Notes under the pieces: model-generated | What the model was told of the DNA's origin: nothing | What the model saw: only the letters and a program-made list of their open reading frames with translations | Database searches by the model: none | Translations under genes and position numbers: made by a program | In this document: one piece after another, positions 26,022 to 35,364 of the stretch | How positions within the stretch are numbered: the first letter of the stretch is position 1 | Layout of the letters: every line of letters begins with the position of its first letter | NCBI GenBank assembly: GCA_023421135.1 | Contig: JAEZUG010000019.1 | Coordinates: forward strand, 9,755-73,754 | Source: Candidatus Cloacimonadota bacterium | Lineage (GTDB): Bacteria > Cloacimonadota > Cloacimonadia > Cloacimonadales > Cloacimonadaceae | Reading direction: 5' to 3' | DNA length: 64,000 bases

Positions 26022-26966
26022 TCACTTCTTGAAGATACTCTCCAGACTTTTCAGCGATCCCAGCAGGGCTGAGGATTCATAGGGCAGAAGAACGGTCTTA
26101 TCGCCTTGCTGAACCATGGTTTGGAAGGCAGTGATATACTTCATGGCGAGCTGATACTGAGCCGGATCGGTGCCTGTCTCACGCACGGCATCCTGAATCA
26201 TCTGGATGGACTTGCGTTCCGCATCGGCAACCAGCAGACGGGACTGAGCTTCACCTTCGGCACGGGCGATCTTGGCCTGACGTTCACCCTCGGCGACTCT
26301 GATCTGATATTCTCTTTCGCCATCGCCTTGCAGCATTTTGGCACGTTTGTCGCGCTCGGCGCGCATCTCTTTTTCCATGGCAGATTTGATCTCTTCGGGA
26401 GGCAGAATATCCTGCAGCTCCACGCGGTTGACCTTCACGCCCCACTTATCGGTGGCTTCGTCCAGAATGTCCCGCAGCTTGGCATTGATAGTATCCCGGG
26501 AGATCAAAGTCTTATCCAGTTGCAGCTCACCAATGACGTTACGCAGAGAAGTCTGCGTGAGCTTTTCGATGGCTTCCGGGAGGTTACCGATCTCATAGAC
26601 GGCTTTGTAAGGATCAGTGACCTGGAAATAGAGCAGGGCATTGATATTGATGGTCACGTTATCACTGGTGATCACGTTTTGCCGCGGGAAGTCATAAACA
26701 GTCTCGCGCAGGTCAATACGGTTCTCCGATTTCTGTTGCACCACAACGTGCCCGCGGTAATCCTGCCGGGTGTAGCGCCACTGGATGGGACGCGCCCGGT
26801 CAAAGATCGGAACTATCAGATGCAGACCGGAATCAAGAGTTTTGTAATACTTTCCCAAGCGTTCGATGATCACTACTTCAGCTTGCCGAACTATGATCAA
26901 TCCCTTGGATATGATCGATAAAACAAGAATAGCCAGTACGACTAGAACGAAAATTACGGGTTCCAT
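26022..26966 (-). CDS. SPFH/band 7 membrane protein (QmcA/stomatin-like)
   Basis: From ATG 26966 (GGTGGAGG upstream) the protein is 314 residues. It has one N-terminal membrane anchor (VIFVLVVLAILVLSIISKGL), then the SPFH core (VVIIERLGKYYKTLDSGLH, PRQNVITSDNVTININALLY, YKAVYEIGNLPEAIEKLTQT) and a long helical coiled-coil region (EKEMRAERDKRAKMLQGDGE, RQAKIARAEGEAQSRLL). Such proteins scaffold membrane microdomains and can regulate proteases. No NfeD-type partner is adjacent. Located between the response regulator and the four-helix protein. Confidence 0.92.
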   Translation of the reverse strand: MEPVIFVLVVLAILVLSIISKGLIIVRQAEVVIIERLGKYYKTLDSGLHLIVPIFDRARPIQWRYTRQDYRGHVVVQQKSENRIDLRETVYDFPRQNVITSDNVTININALLYFQVTDPYKAVYEIGNLPEAIEKLTQTSLRNVIGELQLDKTLISRDTINAKLRDILDEATDKWGVKVNRVELQDILPPEEIKSAMEKEMRAERDKRAKMLQGDGEREYQIRVAEGERQAKIARAEGEAQSRLLVADAERKSIQMIQDAVRETGTDPAQYQLAMKYITAFQTMVQQGDKTVLLPYESSALLGSLKSLESIFKK

Positions 26967-27095
26967 TGATACCTCCACCAATAGTTATTGTGAGTCATTA
27001 TTTCAGAGTGCATTCTTCTGACAAGCTCTTTTCACAGATTTCCCATCTCCCTCATCTGAAGAGGCTTTTACGCCCCTCTGCCAGGATATGGGAAA

Positions 27096-27740
27096 TCAGG
27101 AATACTTGTTTCTGGTACTGCGCAGACTATCCAATTGAGGCCGAACGTGTACCTCGTAGCAACTGGGACAGATAGAATGCGAAAACATCGTATCCGTGTG
27201 CTCGGAGATGTAAACCTCCACCTCCTGCCAATAATCATCGTCATTACGTACTTTCTTGCAATATGAACAGATCGGCAGGAGCTTTTCCAGAGTGTGGATT
27301 TTGACCAGGGCAGCCTTGAGCATCTGGCGGTGTTTTTCCATGCGCAGAGCGGCTTTGACCCTCATCTCCAGTTCCACCCGGGTGAAAGGTTTATTAATGT
27401 AGTCACAGGCTCCCAGCTCAAAACTCTTGCGCAGAGACTCCATGTTTTTATCATAGAGATTTGCCGCAGTGAGCATGATGATGGGGATGAACTGAGTAGC
27501 CGGCTTGGCGCGCAGGAGCTCCAGCACGTCGAAGCCGCTGATGCCGGGCATCATGATATCCAAAAGGATCAGATCGGGCACTTGCTGATCAACAAGCTGC
27601 ATCAGACGCTCCCCGGAGCTGACCTCGACCAAGCGATTATAGTTGCACTGTCCGAGCACAGCCGATACCAGGGTGAGATTGTTCAAGTCGTCATCTACTA
27701 TGTAGATGAGCATGCCTTGAAGATCTACGTCGTCAAACAT
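27096..27740 (-). CDS. Response regulator with C-terminal Cys-rich putative metal site
   Basis: Start set at ATG 27740, after the stop of ctpA at 27757; 214 residues. The receiver domain shows the acidic pair VDDD near 15-18, the phospho-acceptor Asp in LILLDIMMPG, the Thr in MLTAA and Lys in INKPF. No DNA-binding domain follows. Instead there is a helix and a CSYCKKVRNDDDYWQEVEVY motif then HSICPSC, a CxxC...HxxCxxC pattern seen in some receiver-only regulators with a small putative zinc-binding tail. No histidine kinase is nearby. It is third in the tmk-ctpA-regulator operon. Confidence 0.9.
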   Translation of the reverse strand: MFDDVDLQGMLIYIVDDDLNNLTLVSAVLGQCNYNRLVEVSSGERLMQLVDQQVPDLILLDIMMPGISGFDVLELLRAKPATQFIPIIMLTAANLYDKNMESLRKSFELGACDYINKPFTRVELEMRVKAALRMEKHRQMLKAALVKIHTLEKLLPICSYCKKVRNDDDYWQEVEVYISEHTDTMFSHSICPSCYEVHVRPQLDSLRSTRNKYS

Positions 27741-27756
27741 CTTATATACCTGTTTT

Positions 27757-29358
27757 TCACCTTCTGCGGTCTTGCGAGGCCGCGTAGTCAAACATTTCCT
27801 GCAGAGTTCGGAAGCGATCGAAGAAATCTATTGCTGTCTGAAGCTGGACATCATTGGCAATGGTGACCTTGTAAGCTTCCAGATCGCCGTGGACTTTGCC
27901 GATCAATTCACTACGGATAGTATTGCGGATGAAACTCTGAGCACTATCAGCCTCGGCTTGATTGAAGCTCAGTCCTTTACTGCGGGCATAGCCCAAAAAC
28001 TCGTTGTACAAAGCATTGGAAACCTGGAAATCCAAGGGGATGTCATGACCCCGATCCACCAGATAATCCACTGTAAAATCAAAGAACACATTGTTACGAC
28101 GCAGCTCCACACCCAGATTGGTGAGCAGATTGGCTTCCACTGTATAGTCCGGAGCGATTCCGCCTCCGCCAAAGACCTCGCGGCCATTCACGGTGCGGTA
28201 AATCTGCTCGTGGTTACGCACTTCTTCCTGCTCGATCTCAGCTTCGGAAATCTCTTTGCCCAGCAGCAGCTTGTCGTTGCTCATCTTGTGGATGCAGCGG
28301 CCGGACTTGATATAATAGTAGGACGTGGTGACTTTTATGCCACCGCCATTGCCGAGGCGAATAAGCTGTTGCACACTGCCTTTGCCAAAGGAAGTCTTGC
28401 CCATCACCAGTCCTTTGTCCCAATCCTGCAGGCTTCCGGCAAAGATCTCGGAGGCACTGGCAGAGGCTTCATTGACCAATACGATGATGGGATAAGAGCG
28501 CTCCGGAGTGTTCCGGCGCGTGTAAATCGGGCGGTTTTCCCTGCGGCCACGGGTCTCGACCACCAGCTTGTTGGAGCCGATAAATTCGTTCACGGTATCC
28601 ACAGCCTGATCCAGCAGGCCACCGGGATTCCAGCGCAGATCGATGATCAGACCACGGATATTCTGACCTTCCAGATTGGCCAGAGCAGTACGCAACTCCG
28701 TGCTGGTGTTTTCGTTGAACTGGGAGATGCGGATGTATCCAGCACCGTTATCGAGCCTAAAATAGTAAGGAATGCTCTTGATCTGGATCACTTCACGCGT
28801 GATCTCAAAATCCAGAGGATCAGTCACACCAGGGCGGCCGATGGTGATGGTGACCTTGGTGCCGACGTCTCCGCGCATGCGGCGAATTGCCTCGTCTGTA
28901 CTGGAGCCCACCACGCTTTGGCCATCCACTTTGAGGATGCGGTCTCCCGCAGAGATGCCCATGCGGAAGGCGGGCGTGCCTTCTATGGGAGAGATTACCG
29001 TGATGTAATCCCCCTTTTTATCTATCTGAATCCCCAGGCCGCCAAAGGAACCTCTGGTGCTGGTGGTGAAGTCGTTGAATTCATCCGGAGTGAAATAGTT
29101 GGTGTGCGGATCGGTGGAGCCCAGCATGCCTTCGATGGCTGCTTTGATGAGCTCTTCATCACTCAGATCGGTCACATAGGCGTCACGCAGTTTGATCAGA
29201 ACTTCGCTAAACAGCGAGATCTGAGAATAGAGATCTCCTCCGGAAGGGTTAGCTTGCGTTTGGGCATAGGAATCGGTGGCCACAAACAGAAGTAAACCCA
29301 GCAGAAACCAGACGCTGGCAATGGTTATCAGGGTAAAGCGCTGTTTCTTTGTTGTCAT
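27757..29358 (-). CDS. ctpA: C-terminal processing peptidase (S41 family)
   Basis: The protein (533 residues from ATG 29358) is a periplasmic, membrane-anchored or exported Ser/Lys protease. It has a signal-anchor near 13-30, a PDZ domain (GLGIQIDKKGDYITVISPIE, AGDRILKVDG) and the catalytic core NEASASASEIFAGSLQDW and GKTSFGKGSVQQ, with the predicted nucleophile in the SASASE motif (S301) and general base K326. The start at 29358 has AGGAG at about 10 bases; ATG 29367 would sit one base from that site but overlaps the tmk stop (ATGA). The family degrades or trims envelope proteins. Confidence 0.93.
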   Translation of the reverse strand: MTTKKQRFTLITIASVWFLLGLLLFVATDSYAQTQANPSGGDLYSQISLFSEVLIKLRDAYVTDLSDEELIKAAIEGMLGSTDPHTNYFTPDEFNDFTTSTRGSFGGLGIQIDKKGDYITVISPIEGTPAFRMGISAGDRILKVDGQSVVGSSTDEAIRRMRGDVGTKVTITIGRPGVTDPLDFEITREVIQIKSIPYYFRLDNGAGYIRISQFNENTSTELRTALANLEGQNIRGLIIDLRWNPGGLLDQAVDTVNEFIGSNKLVVETRGRRENRPIYTRRNTPERSYPIIVLVNEASASASEIFAGSLQDWDKGLVMGKTSFGKGSVQQLIRLGNGGGIKVTTSYYYIKSGRCIHKMSNDKLLLGKEISEAEIEQEEVRNHEQIYRTVNGREVFGGGGIAPDYTVEANLLTNLGVELRRNNVFFDFTVDYLVDRGHDIPLDFQVSNALYNEFLGYARSKGLSFNQAEADSAQSFIRNTIRSELIGKVHGDLEAYKVTIANDVQLQTAIDFFDRFRTLQEMFDYAASQDRRR

Positions 29359-29363
29359 GTTTT

Positions 29364-29984
29364 TCATACTCCTATTAGCTTCAGCACGGTGTTAAGAATG
29401 CTGAGATGCAGGTTCATTTTTTCATCTGCACCGTTCAATACAAAATATCTAGAGGCGTTTTCTTTGGCAATATATAAATACTGTTGGCGCACTTTTTTGT
29501 GGAATTCCAGGCTTTCCAGCTCCAGCCGATCCAGCTTGCGATCCTGAATTCTGGCCTGTCCGGCCTCCACTTCCATATCCAAAAGCACTGTGAGATCGGG
29601 ATCTGTCTGATATGTGCAAAAAGAGGTGAGTACCCGGATCCATTCTTTATCGAGCTGACGTGCCGCTCCCTGATAGGCATAGCTGCTATCGTAGTAACGG
29701 TCACAAATCACATGCTTCCCGCTTCTTAGGGCAGGGATTATCACCTCTCCGGTGTGCTGAGCGCGGCTGGCAGAATAGAGCAAAAGCTCTGTTTCCGGCA
29801 GCATTTCAGAATTCCGGGTGTCCAGAAGCAATTGACGGATCCGCTCCGAGATGGGCGGCCCACCCGGTTCCCGCGTGAGAACATAGGGGATCCCGCGCTC
29901 ATCCAGCGCTGCAGTGAGCAGCCGGATCTGAGTGCTCTTTCCGCTGCCTTCGATACCTTCAAAGGTGATGAATTTGCCTTGCAT
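29364..29984 (-). CDS. tmk: Thymidylate kinase
   Basis: Start set at ATG 29984 with AAAGGAG upstream; the longer frame runs into repeat DNA. The 206-residue cytosolic enzyme phosphorylates dTMP to dTDP. The P-loop is FEGIEGSGKSTQI near 7-19, DRYYDSSYAYQGAAR is the DRY/dTMP-binding region, and LTREPGGPPISERIR carries the conserved ExGG-type dTMP motif. First gene of the tmk-ctpA-regulator operon. Confidence 0.95.
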   Translation of the reverse strand: MQGKFITFEGIEGSGKSTQIRLLTAALDERGIPYVLTREPGGPPISERIRQLLLDTRNSEMLPETELLLYSASRAQHTGEVIIPALRSGKHVICDRYYDSSYAYQGAARQLDKEWIRVLTSFCTYQTDPDLTVLLDMEVEAGQARIQDRKLDRLELESLEFHKKVRQQYLYIAKENASRYFVLNGADEKMNLHLSILNTVLKLIGV

Positions 29985-30157
29985 TTTGGCTCCTTTACTT
30001 CTTGAGTGACGGGTCAGTGAACGGTGACAAGTAACAAGTGACGAGAGCTGCGCTGCTTCGCTTTGTAGAGGCGGTCGCCGTACCGCCTGCACATAACTGG
30101 TCTGCCGCCTACTTCGCACCTAACGGACTTGTCACTCCCCAATAACGCACCTATCCC

Positions 30158-30247
30158 AAACGCATCTCATACCCATGTGACACGCATGAGTTTACATGGG
30201 TGTCACATGGGTGTCTCATGGGTGTCTCATGGGTGTCGTATTAGTTA
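30158..30247. repeat. 11-bp-unit repeat, third copy
   Basis: Same orientation as 8376-8463. It starts ACGCATCTCATACCCATG and has four tandem CATGGGTGTCA/CT units before GTCGTATTAGTTAG. Confidence 0.8.
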
Positions 30248-30296
30248 GGGGTGAGAAGTGAGGAGTTAGAAGGTCGTGTCCATATAGCACCGGACA

Positions 30297-30435
30297 TAGT
30301 CCCGTAGGGATGGCATTTAAGATATATTCTGCTCTCAATGTCTTGGTCTTAACGTATCTAAAATGTCGTCCCTATGGGACTTGTCCAATGATTCTTTTTC
30401 TGTTTGCTATCTAAAATACCGTCCCTACGGGACTC
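30297..30435. repeat. 27-bp hairpin repeats, three copies
   Basis: Copies at 30297-30323 (one orientation) and 30356-30382, 30409-30435 (opposite orientation). They match the array at 2889-3087 (CGTCCC-N4-GGGACT with ATCTAAAAT tail). The last two are spaced 53 bp. Confidence 0.75.
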
Positions 30436-30748
30436 TGCAGGCAGCTCCACTGCCTCTGCCAATTCGGAGATTGGCAGACCAAATATAGGGCAGACCAAAG
30501 GGCGAAGCAGGGCTGGTCTCGGGCCAGGAGGCTCCATTTCGATGGCTATCAGATGATCGCCCCTTCAGGGCTATCGGGCAGACACGCAGGTCTGCCCCTA
30601 CCAGATAATAGTGATAGGTTAATGGTTAATAGAGGCGCATCCGTAGCCGCCCAGCTACGCACCTGCCGATTTCGTCACCACGTCACCACGTCACCACTCT
30701 CTTGTCACTGGTCACTCGTCACTTACTGTTTTCTGTTCACTGTTCACT

Positions 30749-32347
30749 CTATATAACTGTGTCTCGTCTAAAGATCTCGTCGTTCCGCTCGGGATTGTCG
30801 ATCAGAAAATGGGCTCCCCGGCTCTCTTTACGCATCAGGGCGCTGCGCACCACGGCGATGGCGATCACTGCCAGGTTACGGGTCTCCACGACTTCCTTGC
30901 GGACGGCATTATGTTGGTAAAAATTATTCACTTCGTTGTAGATGTTTTCCAGGCGGGAGAGGGCATATTTGAGTAGTCTCCGGCTCCGGCGTATCCCGCA
31001 ATAGCCGTGCATGATGGTGCCCAGAATCTCGCGGTTGTGAGAGATGATCACCCATTCATTCTCGTAGAAGCTATTCATCTGCTGCCAATCCGGGATGATG
31101 GGAAAATCCACCGCTTCGGTAATGGAAGGATGCTTGGAGGCGTTCCAGGCCACCACGAGGGCTTCCAGAAGAGAGTTTGAGGCCAGACGGTTGGCGCCGT
31201 GCAGGCCGGTGCAGGCAACTTCTCCGGCGGCATAGAGATTCCGGATATCGGTGAGGCCATCGATAGTGGAGAGCACTCCGCCACAGAAATAGTGAGCCGC
31301 TGGAGCCACGGGAATGGGCTCCCGGGTGAAATCTATGCCATGCTCGCGCAGCTTGGAATCGATATAGGGAAAATGGCGCTTGAGCTTGTCGTGATCGATG
31401 TGGCGGGCATCCAGCCAGCAATATTTCTCACCGCGTTTCTTGAGCTCGGCATCGATGGCGCGGGAAACGATGTCTCGGGGTGCCAGATTGGCCAGTGGAT
31501 GGTAGTTTTCCATGAAGCAACTGCCATCGGTGAGCTTGAGCACAGCTCCTTCGCCCCGCAGGGCTTCGCTGATCAGGAAGGTTTCGCCTTCGGCAGTCCA
31601 GAAGGCAGTGGGATGAAACTGGACAAATTCCATATTGGCCAGCCGGGCACCAGCCAGGCGTGCCATCGCCATGCCGTCACCCGTGGCAACTTCGGGATTG
31701 GTGTTGTGAGCATAAACCCGGGAAGCTCCGCCTGTGGCCATCAGGGTTTTGCGGGCTCGGAAGACCTCCACCAGATTGGTGGCGGTATTCATCACATAGG
31801 CTCCCCAGCAGGTGATTCCGGGCAGGAAACTATCGGGCTGGGGAATGTGGTGCTGAGTGATCAGATCGATGGCGATGTGATCCTCGTAAATATCTATATT
31901 GGGGTTTTTGATGCAGTTATCGATCAGGGCCTGCATGATCTGATGTCCGGTGGAATCTGCCGCATAGGCGACCCGGCGGTGGCTGTGTCCACCCTCACGG
32001 GTGAGCGAGAGGTTTTCCAGGCGTTTATCGTAAGTATTGTCCAGGCGGGTAAAATCCGTGCCCAGATCGATGAGGTATTGAATGAGCTTGGGGCCGTCTT
32101 CAATGACGCGGCGGATCACTTCTTTTTTGCCCAGTTCCGCCCCGGCTATCCAGGTGTCGTTCAGGTGTTGTTCAAAGGAGTCCTGTTCGTCCAAAACAGC
32201 GGCAATTCCGCCCTGGGCGTATTCTGTGTTACAGTCCTGCAGGCTACGTTTGGTCACCACTGCGACGCGTCCCAGCCTGGATACTTCCAAAGCAAAGACG
32301 AGCCCGGCAATCCCGCTGCCCAGCACCAGAAAGTCATAGTCTTTCAT
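30749..32347 (-). CDS. nadB: L-aspartate oxidase
   Basis: The 532-residue flavoenzyme (from ATG 32347) oxidises aspartate to iminoaspartate, the first step of de novo NAD synthesis. It starts with the FAD-binding DFLVLGSGIAGLVFALEV. Other family blocks are QGGIAAVLDEQDSFEQH, HSHRRVAYAADSTGHQIM, GGASRVYAHNTNPEVATGDG, FVQFHPTAFW and YFCGGVLSTIDGLTDI. The ATG overlaps the rimI stop by 4 bp (ATGA). It is the last gene of the long der-to-nadB run and shares the pathway with nadC at 20213. Confidence 0.95.
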   Translation of the reverse strand: MKDYDFLVLGSGIAGLVFALEVSRLGRVAVVTKRSLQDCNTEYAQGGIAAVLDEQDSFEQHLNDTWIAGAELGKKEVIRRVIEDGPKLIQYLIDLGTDFTRLDNTYDKRLENLSLTREGGHSHRRVAYAADSTGHQIMQALIDNCIKNPNIDIYEDHIAIDLITQHHIPQPDSFLPGITCWGAYVMNTATNLVEVFRARKTLMATGGASRVYAHNTNPEVATGDGMAMARLAGARLANMEFVQFHPTAFWTAEGETFLISEALRGEGAVLKLTDGSCFMENYHPLANLAPRDIVSRAIDAELKKRGEKYCWLDARHIDHDKLKRHFPYIDSKLREHGIDFTREPIPVAPAAHYFCGGVLSTIDGLTDIRNLYAAGEVACTGLHGANRLASNSLLEALVVAWNASKHPSITEAVDFPIIPDWQQMNSFYENEWVIISHNREILGTIMHGYCGIRRSRRLLKYALSRLENIYNEVNNFYQHNAVRKEVVETRNLAVIAIAVVRSALMRKESRGAHFLIDNPERNDEIFRRDTVI

Positions 32348-32847
32348 GTATTCACCGTTTTTGTCTCCCACTTCAGCTTCAGACCGGCTTTGGCAGCCAG
32401 AGACTCCAGCAGTTCGTCGGGAACGCTGAGTCCCATGGTGAGTGCATCTTCGGGAGGATTGTGATAATAGGCTTTGCGGAGCCCGAGCTCTTTGAAACCC
32501 AGCTTCTGGTAGAGCTTGCGGGCGGGCGCGTTCGAAGGGCGCACTTCCAGATAGTAGAGGCGCACGCCTTTCATCAGGAAGAGCTCAAAGATCAGCTCCG
32601 TCATCAGATACTCGCCCAGGCCTTGCTTCTGATAGAGCGGATCGATGGCGATATTGGCAATGGAGCACTCGTCCAGCACTGTGAGGGCAAAGACATAGCC
32701 CACCAGAGAGTCGTCCTTTTGCAGAGCGTAGCCCCAGTCCAGGGTGTCCACAAAGGCGGCTCTGGGCCAGGGATCCGAGAAGGCAAGCGCTTCTATCTCC
32801 AGAACCCGGTCGAGATCAGTAGGCAGAAGCTTGCGAAGACTGAGCAA
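32344..32847 (-). CDS. rimI: Ribosomal protein S18-alanine N-acetyltransferase
   Basis: A 167-residue GNAT acetyltransferase. Motif A is visible as SIANIAIDPLYQKQGLGEYL (acetyl-CoA binding Q/R-x-x-G-x-G/A) and motif B as YYLEVRPSNAPARKLYQKLG, with RKAYYHNPPEDALTMGL typical of RimI. It acetylates the N-terminus of S18, although GNAT specificity cannot be proved from sequence. The start is TTG at 32847, 14 bp after argS; no ATG lies between. Co-transcribed with argS and nadB. Confidence 0.85.
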   Translation of the reverse strand: MLSLRKLLPTDLDRVLEIEALAFSDPWPRAAFVDTLDWGYALQKDDSLVGYVFALTVLDECSIANIAIDPLYQKQGLGEYLMTELIFELFLMKGVRLYYLEVRPSNAPARKLYQKLGFKELGLRKAYYHNPPEDALTMGLSVPDELLESLAAKAGLKLKWETKTVNT

Positions 32848-32861
32848 GGCAGCCCCGGACT

Positions 32862-34514
32862 TTACATCTTTTCAGGTGCGGAGATGCCCATCAGGTCAAA
32901 ACAGATCAGCATGACTGAGCGAACGGTATCGATCAGCAGGATTCTGGCCTGGGAGAGCTCTTTATTTTTGGGGTTGGAGATCTGGTACTTGGCGTAGAAC
33001 TTGTGCAGCATGGCAGAGAGTTCTTCCATATAATTGGCCAGGCGGTTGGGTTCCCGGCTATCGGCAATCGAGATCAGGAGCTCGGGCAGATCGGCAATCT
33101 TTTGGATCAGGGACAGCTCTTCCGGCTTCACCAGTTTGTCCAGCATCTCAGCTTTGAAGGTCTTGGGCAGCAGCTTGTCTTTCTTGGCTTTTTTGATCAG
33201 GCTGCAGATCCTGGCATGGGCATATTGGCAGTAATAGACTGGATTTTCGTTGTTCTGCTTGAGTGCCAGTTCCAGATCAAAATTGAGGTGGGCATTGGCT
33301 TTACGGGCGATGAAGAAGTAACGGGCAGCGTCTTTGCCAACCACGGAGACAAGGTCGTCCATGGTGACAATCTTGCCGGCACGTTTGCTCATCTTGACCC
33401 GTTCGCCGCTCTCAAAGAGGTTGACTTGTTGCAGGAAGATGATTTCCAGCATGTTGTCGTCGTATTTGAGGGCTTTGAAGGCGGCTTTGAGACGGGGAAC
33501 ATAGCCATGGTGATCCGGACCGAAGATATCGATGAGCTGGGTGTAGCCCCGCTGCACCTTGGTGAGATGGTAGGCCAGATCGGGCACAAAGTAGGTGATA
33601 GAGCCGTCGGACTTCATGAGCACGCGGTCTTTATCGTCGCCATATTTGGTGGAACAAAACCAGATAGCGTCGTCTTTTTCATAGGTGCAATCTGCTTCTG
33701 TAAGGTAGGAAAGCACTTCTTCGACCACGCCTTCCATGCGCAAGGTTTTCTCGGAGACCCAGCCTTCAAAGACCACGCCAAATTTCTCCAGGGAAAGCCG
33801 TTGCATTTCCAGTAGTTCGGAGAGGGCAAATTCTTTGAGGTGTTCCATGCGGTCTTTTTCCGTCATCATAAAGACCCGGACGCCTTCGGTGGAATTGAGC
33901 TTTTGCGCCAGGTGCTTCACATATTCGCCATGATAGGCTTCGTAGGGGAAGTCACCGATGTTTTCGCCCTGAATCTCACGCAAGCGGAGCTCGAGGGATT
34001 CCGCCAGGATATCCACCTGGTTGCCGGCGTCGTTGATATAGAACTCCCGAGCCGGGTCGTAACCGACTTTGGACATGATGCGGAAGAGGGTGTCGCCAAA
34101 AGCGGCGGCACGGGCACTCACTATGTTTAAGGGCCCGGTGGGATTGGCGCTGACAAACTCCAGCAGGATCTTCTCGCCCTTGCCGTGTTCGCTATTGCCA
34201 TATTGCTCACCCAGCTCATGGATCTGCCAGGCGATCTCGTGATAGAAGGCAGGTGAGAGGAAGAAATTGATAAAACCGGGGCCGGCTATCTCTATCTTTT
34301 TGAAGCTCTTGTTTTTCTTGAGCTCTTTGATCAGTGCCTTGGCCATCTCCGCGGGAGCCAGCTTGTTGGCTTTGCCCAGCACCAGAGCTGCATTGGTGGA
34401 GTAATCCCCAAATTCGGTGTTGTTTGGCACTTCCACGATGAAATCGCGGGGGCGGAGGTAGTTCAGCTTGTCCAGGGCTGCATTGATGTGAGTGCGGAGT
34501 ATTTCTTTGATCAT
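32862..34514 (-). CDS. argS: Arginyl-tRNA synthetase with a degenerate HIGH motif
   Basis: The 550-residue class I synthetase has the N-terminal Add1 region (1-110), catalytic domain beginning LLEFVSANPTGPLN near 118-130, KMSKRAGK as the KMSKS loop and a C-terminal anticodon-binding domain (ALKQNNENPVYYCQYAHARI to ISAPEKM). The residues at the HIGH position are NIVS (130-133), lacking both histidines. The rest of the fold is intact. It overlaps rsfS by 4 bp (ATGA). No other arginyl-tRNA synthetase is in the window. Confidence 0.95.
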   Translation of the reverse strand: MIKEILRTHINAALDKLNYLRPRDFIVEVPNNTEFGDYSTNAALVLGKANKLAPAEMAKALIKELKKNKSFKKIEIAGPGFINFFLSPAFYHEIAWQIHELGEQYGNSEHGKGEKILLEFVSANPTGPLNIVSARAAAFGDTLFRIMSKVGYDPAREFYINDAGNQVDILAESLELRLREIQGENIGDFPYEAYHGEYVKHLAQKLNSTEGVRVFMMTEKDRMEHLKEFALSELLEMQRLSLEKFGVVFEGWVSEKTLRMEGVVEEVLSYLTEADCTYEKDDAIWFCSTKYGDDKDRVLMKSDGSITYFVPDLAYHLTKVQRGYTQLIDIFGPDHHGYVPRLKAAFKALKYDDNMLEIIFLQQVNLFESGERVKMSKRAGKIVTMDDLVSVVGKDAARYFFIARKANAHLNFDLELALKQNNENPVYYCQYAHARICSLIKKAKKDKLLPKTFKAEMLDKLVKPEELSLIQKIADLPELLISIADSREPNRLANYMEELSAMLHKFYAKYQISNPKNKELSQARILLIDTVRSVMLICFDLMGISAPEKM

Positions 34515-34876
34515 GATTCGCTCTCTTGCTCGTGGTGGCTTTTGACTTTGTCGAAGAGGTCGTCAAACTTGTAGTGTTGCCTGATCTGAGGCAGGAAGAT
34601 GTGCACAATAACGTCTCCTGTATCGATCAGAACCCACTGTCCGTTTTCCACGCCTTCCTTGCTGATGACGCCGAGTTTATGTTCTTTGGCCATGTCTATC
34701 AGGTGGGCAGCGATAGCCTTGTTGTGAACGTCGGCCGTGCCTTCGCAGACCACGATCAGATCTGTGTAACTGCTGGTTTTGTGAACATCGTAAACCCTGA
34801 TGTTCTCAGCTTTCTTCTCGCTCAACCATTCCAGGATGGTCTTTAGTTTCGCTTGATCCGTCAATCTATCCTCCAT
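34511..34876 (-). CDS. rsfS: Ribosome silencing factor RsfS
   Basis: The 121-residue protein of the RsfS/Iojap family binds ribosomal protein uL14 and blocks subunit joining in starvation. Family motifs are VYDVHKTSSYTDLIVVCEGT near 28-47, HNKAIAAHLIDMAKE and GQWVLIDTGDVIVHIFLPQI near 79-98. It lies 40 bp after the LytR_C gene and overlaps argS by 4 bp. Confidence 0.95.
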   Translation of the reverse strand: MEDRLTDQAKLKTILEWLSEKKAENIRVYDVHKTSSYTDLIVVCEGTADVHNKAIAAHLIDMAKEHKLGVISKEGVENGQWVLIDTGDVIVHIFLPQIRQHYKFDDLFDKVKSHHEQESES

Positions 34877-34916
34877 CGGATAAGAGCCGGCCTGCCGCTG
34901 TTTTGCGGGCCGGGCT

Positions 34917-35360
34917 TCAGTTCATATATAGCTCAAAATCTCTGCCGATGATGATCTCAAAATCGGCCAGAGAGTACTCGGTTCTTGCCAGGGTGGAGCG
35001 CTCGATCCCGGTCATCTTTTGCAGACGTTTGAGGTCTTGAGCATCGCCTTTGCGCACCACGATCACGCTTTTATCGTAGATCGGCTTGGGAGTATCCCCC
35101 AAGCTCACCACATCTATATTCTTATCTTTTATATGCTCTGCGAACTCAGAAGCCAAGCCCACAAAGCCACAACCATTGAGCACCACAACCTTGACTGCCG
35201 GAAGCTTGTCTTCAGTCCAGCCAGGCTGGTCTCCATGAGGATACCAACCCTTGAGATATACTACTATCCCAATGGCTATCAGCAAGATAACTATCAGTAT
35301 CCACCAGGGGAAGCGCCGTTTGGTCACTTTATTTGGAGAGCCGCTGTCTGTCAAACTCAT
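34917..35360 (-). CDS. Membrane-anchored LytR C-terminal domain protein
   Basis: The 147-residue protein has one N-terminal membrane helix (FPWWILIVILLIAIGIVVYL) and a periplasmic LytR_C-like domain with the VVVLNGCGFVGLASEFAEHI motif near 59-78 and VIVVRKGDAQDLKRLQKM. The catalytic LytR-CpsA-Psr domain is missing, as in other short LytR_C proteins. These are often next to rsfS; the function is unknown, possibly envelope-related. Confidence 0.85.
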   Translation of the reverse strand: MSLTDSGSPNKVTKRRFPWWILIVILLIAIGIVVYLKGWYPHGDQPGWTEDKLPAVKVVVLNGCGFVGLASEFAEHIKDKNIDVVSLGDTPKPIYDKSVIVVRKGDAQDLKRLQKMTGIERSTLARTEYSLADFEIIIGRDFELYMN

Positions 35361-35364
35361 TAGC

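Larger units (their letters stand above)
29985..30748. other. Repeat-filled intergenic region, 764 bp
   Basis: No gene. In order it holds a GTGACAAGTAACAAGTGACGAG tract (30003-30048), an 11-bp-unit element (30158-30247), three 27-bp hairpin repeats (30297-30435), an inverted CCCTGAAGGGGCG copy (30539-30577) that runs into a GGGCAGACACGCAGGTCTGCC hairpin, and a long GTCACCACGTCACCAC / GTTCACTGTTCAC tract (30684-30747) ending at the stop of nadB. Confidence 0.7.

Noticed and set aside
27037..27097. Inverted repeat GATTTCCCAT/ATGGGAAATC after the response-regulator gene
   Set aside because: Arms are 41 bases apart, overlap the stop codon and no T tract follows, so it is not called a terminator.
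27772..29295. 507-codon frame antisense to ctpA
   Set aside because: It mirrors a gene with the full S41 protease motifs; the antisense product has no recognisable domain.
31199..32464. 421-codon frame antisense to nadB
   Set aside because: It is the shadow of nadB; no ribosome-binding site or domain supports it.
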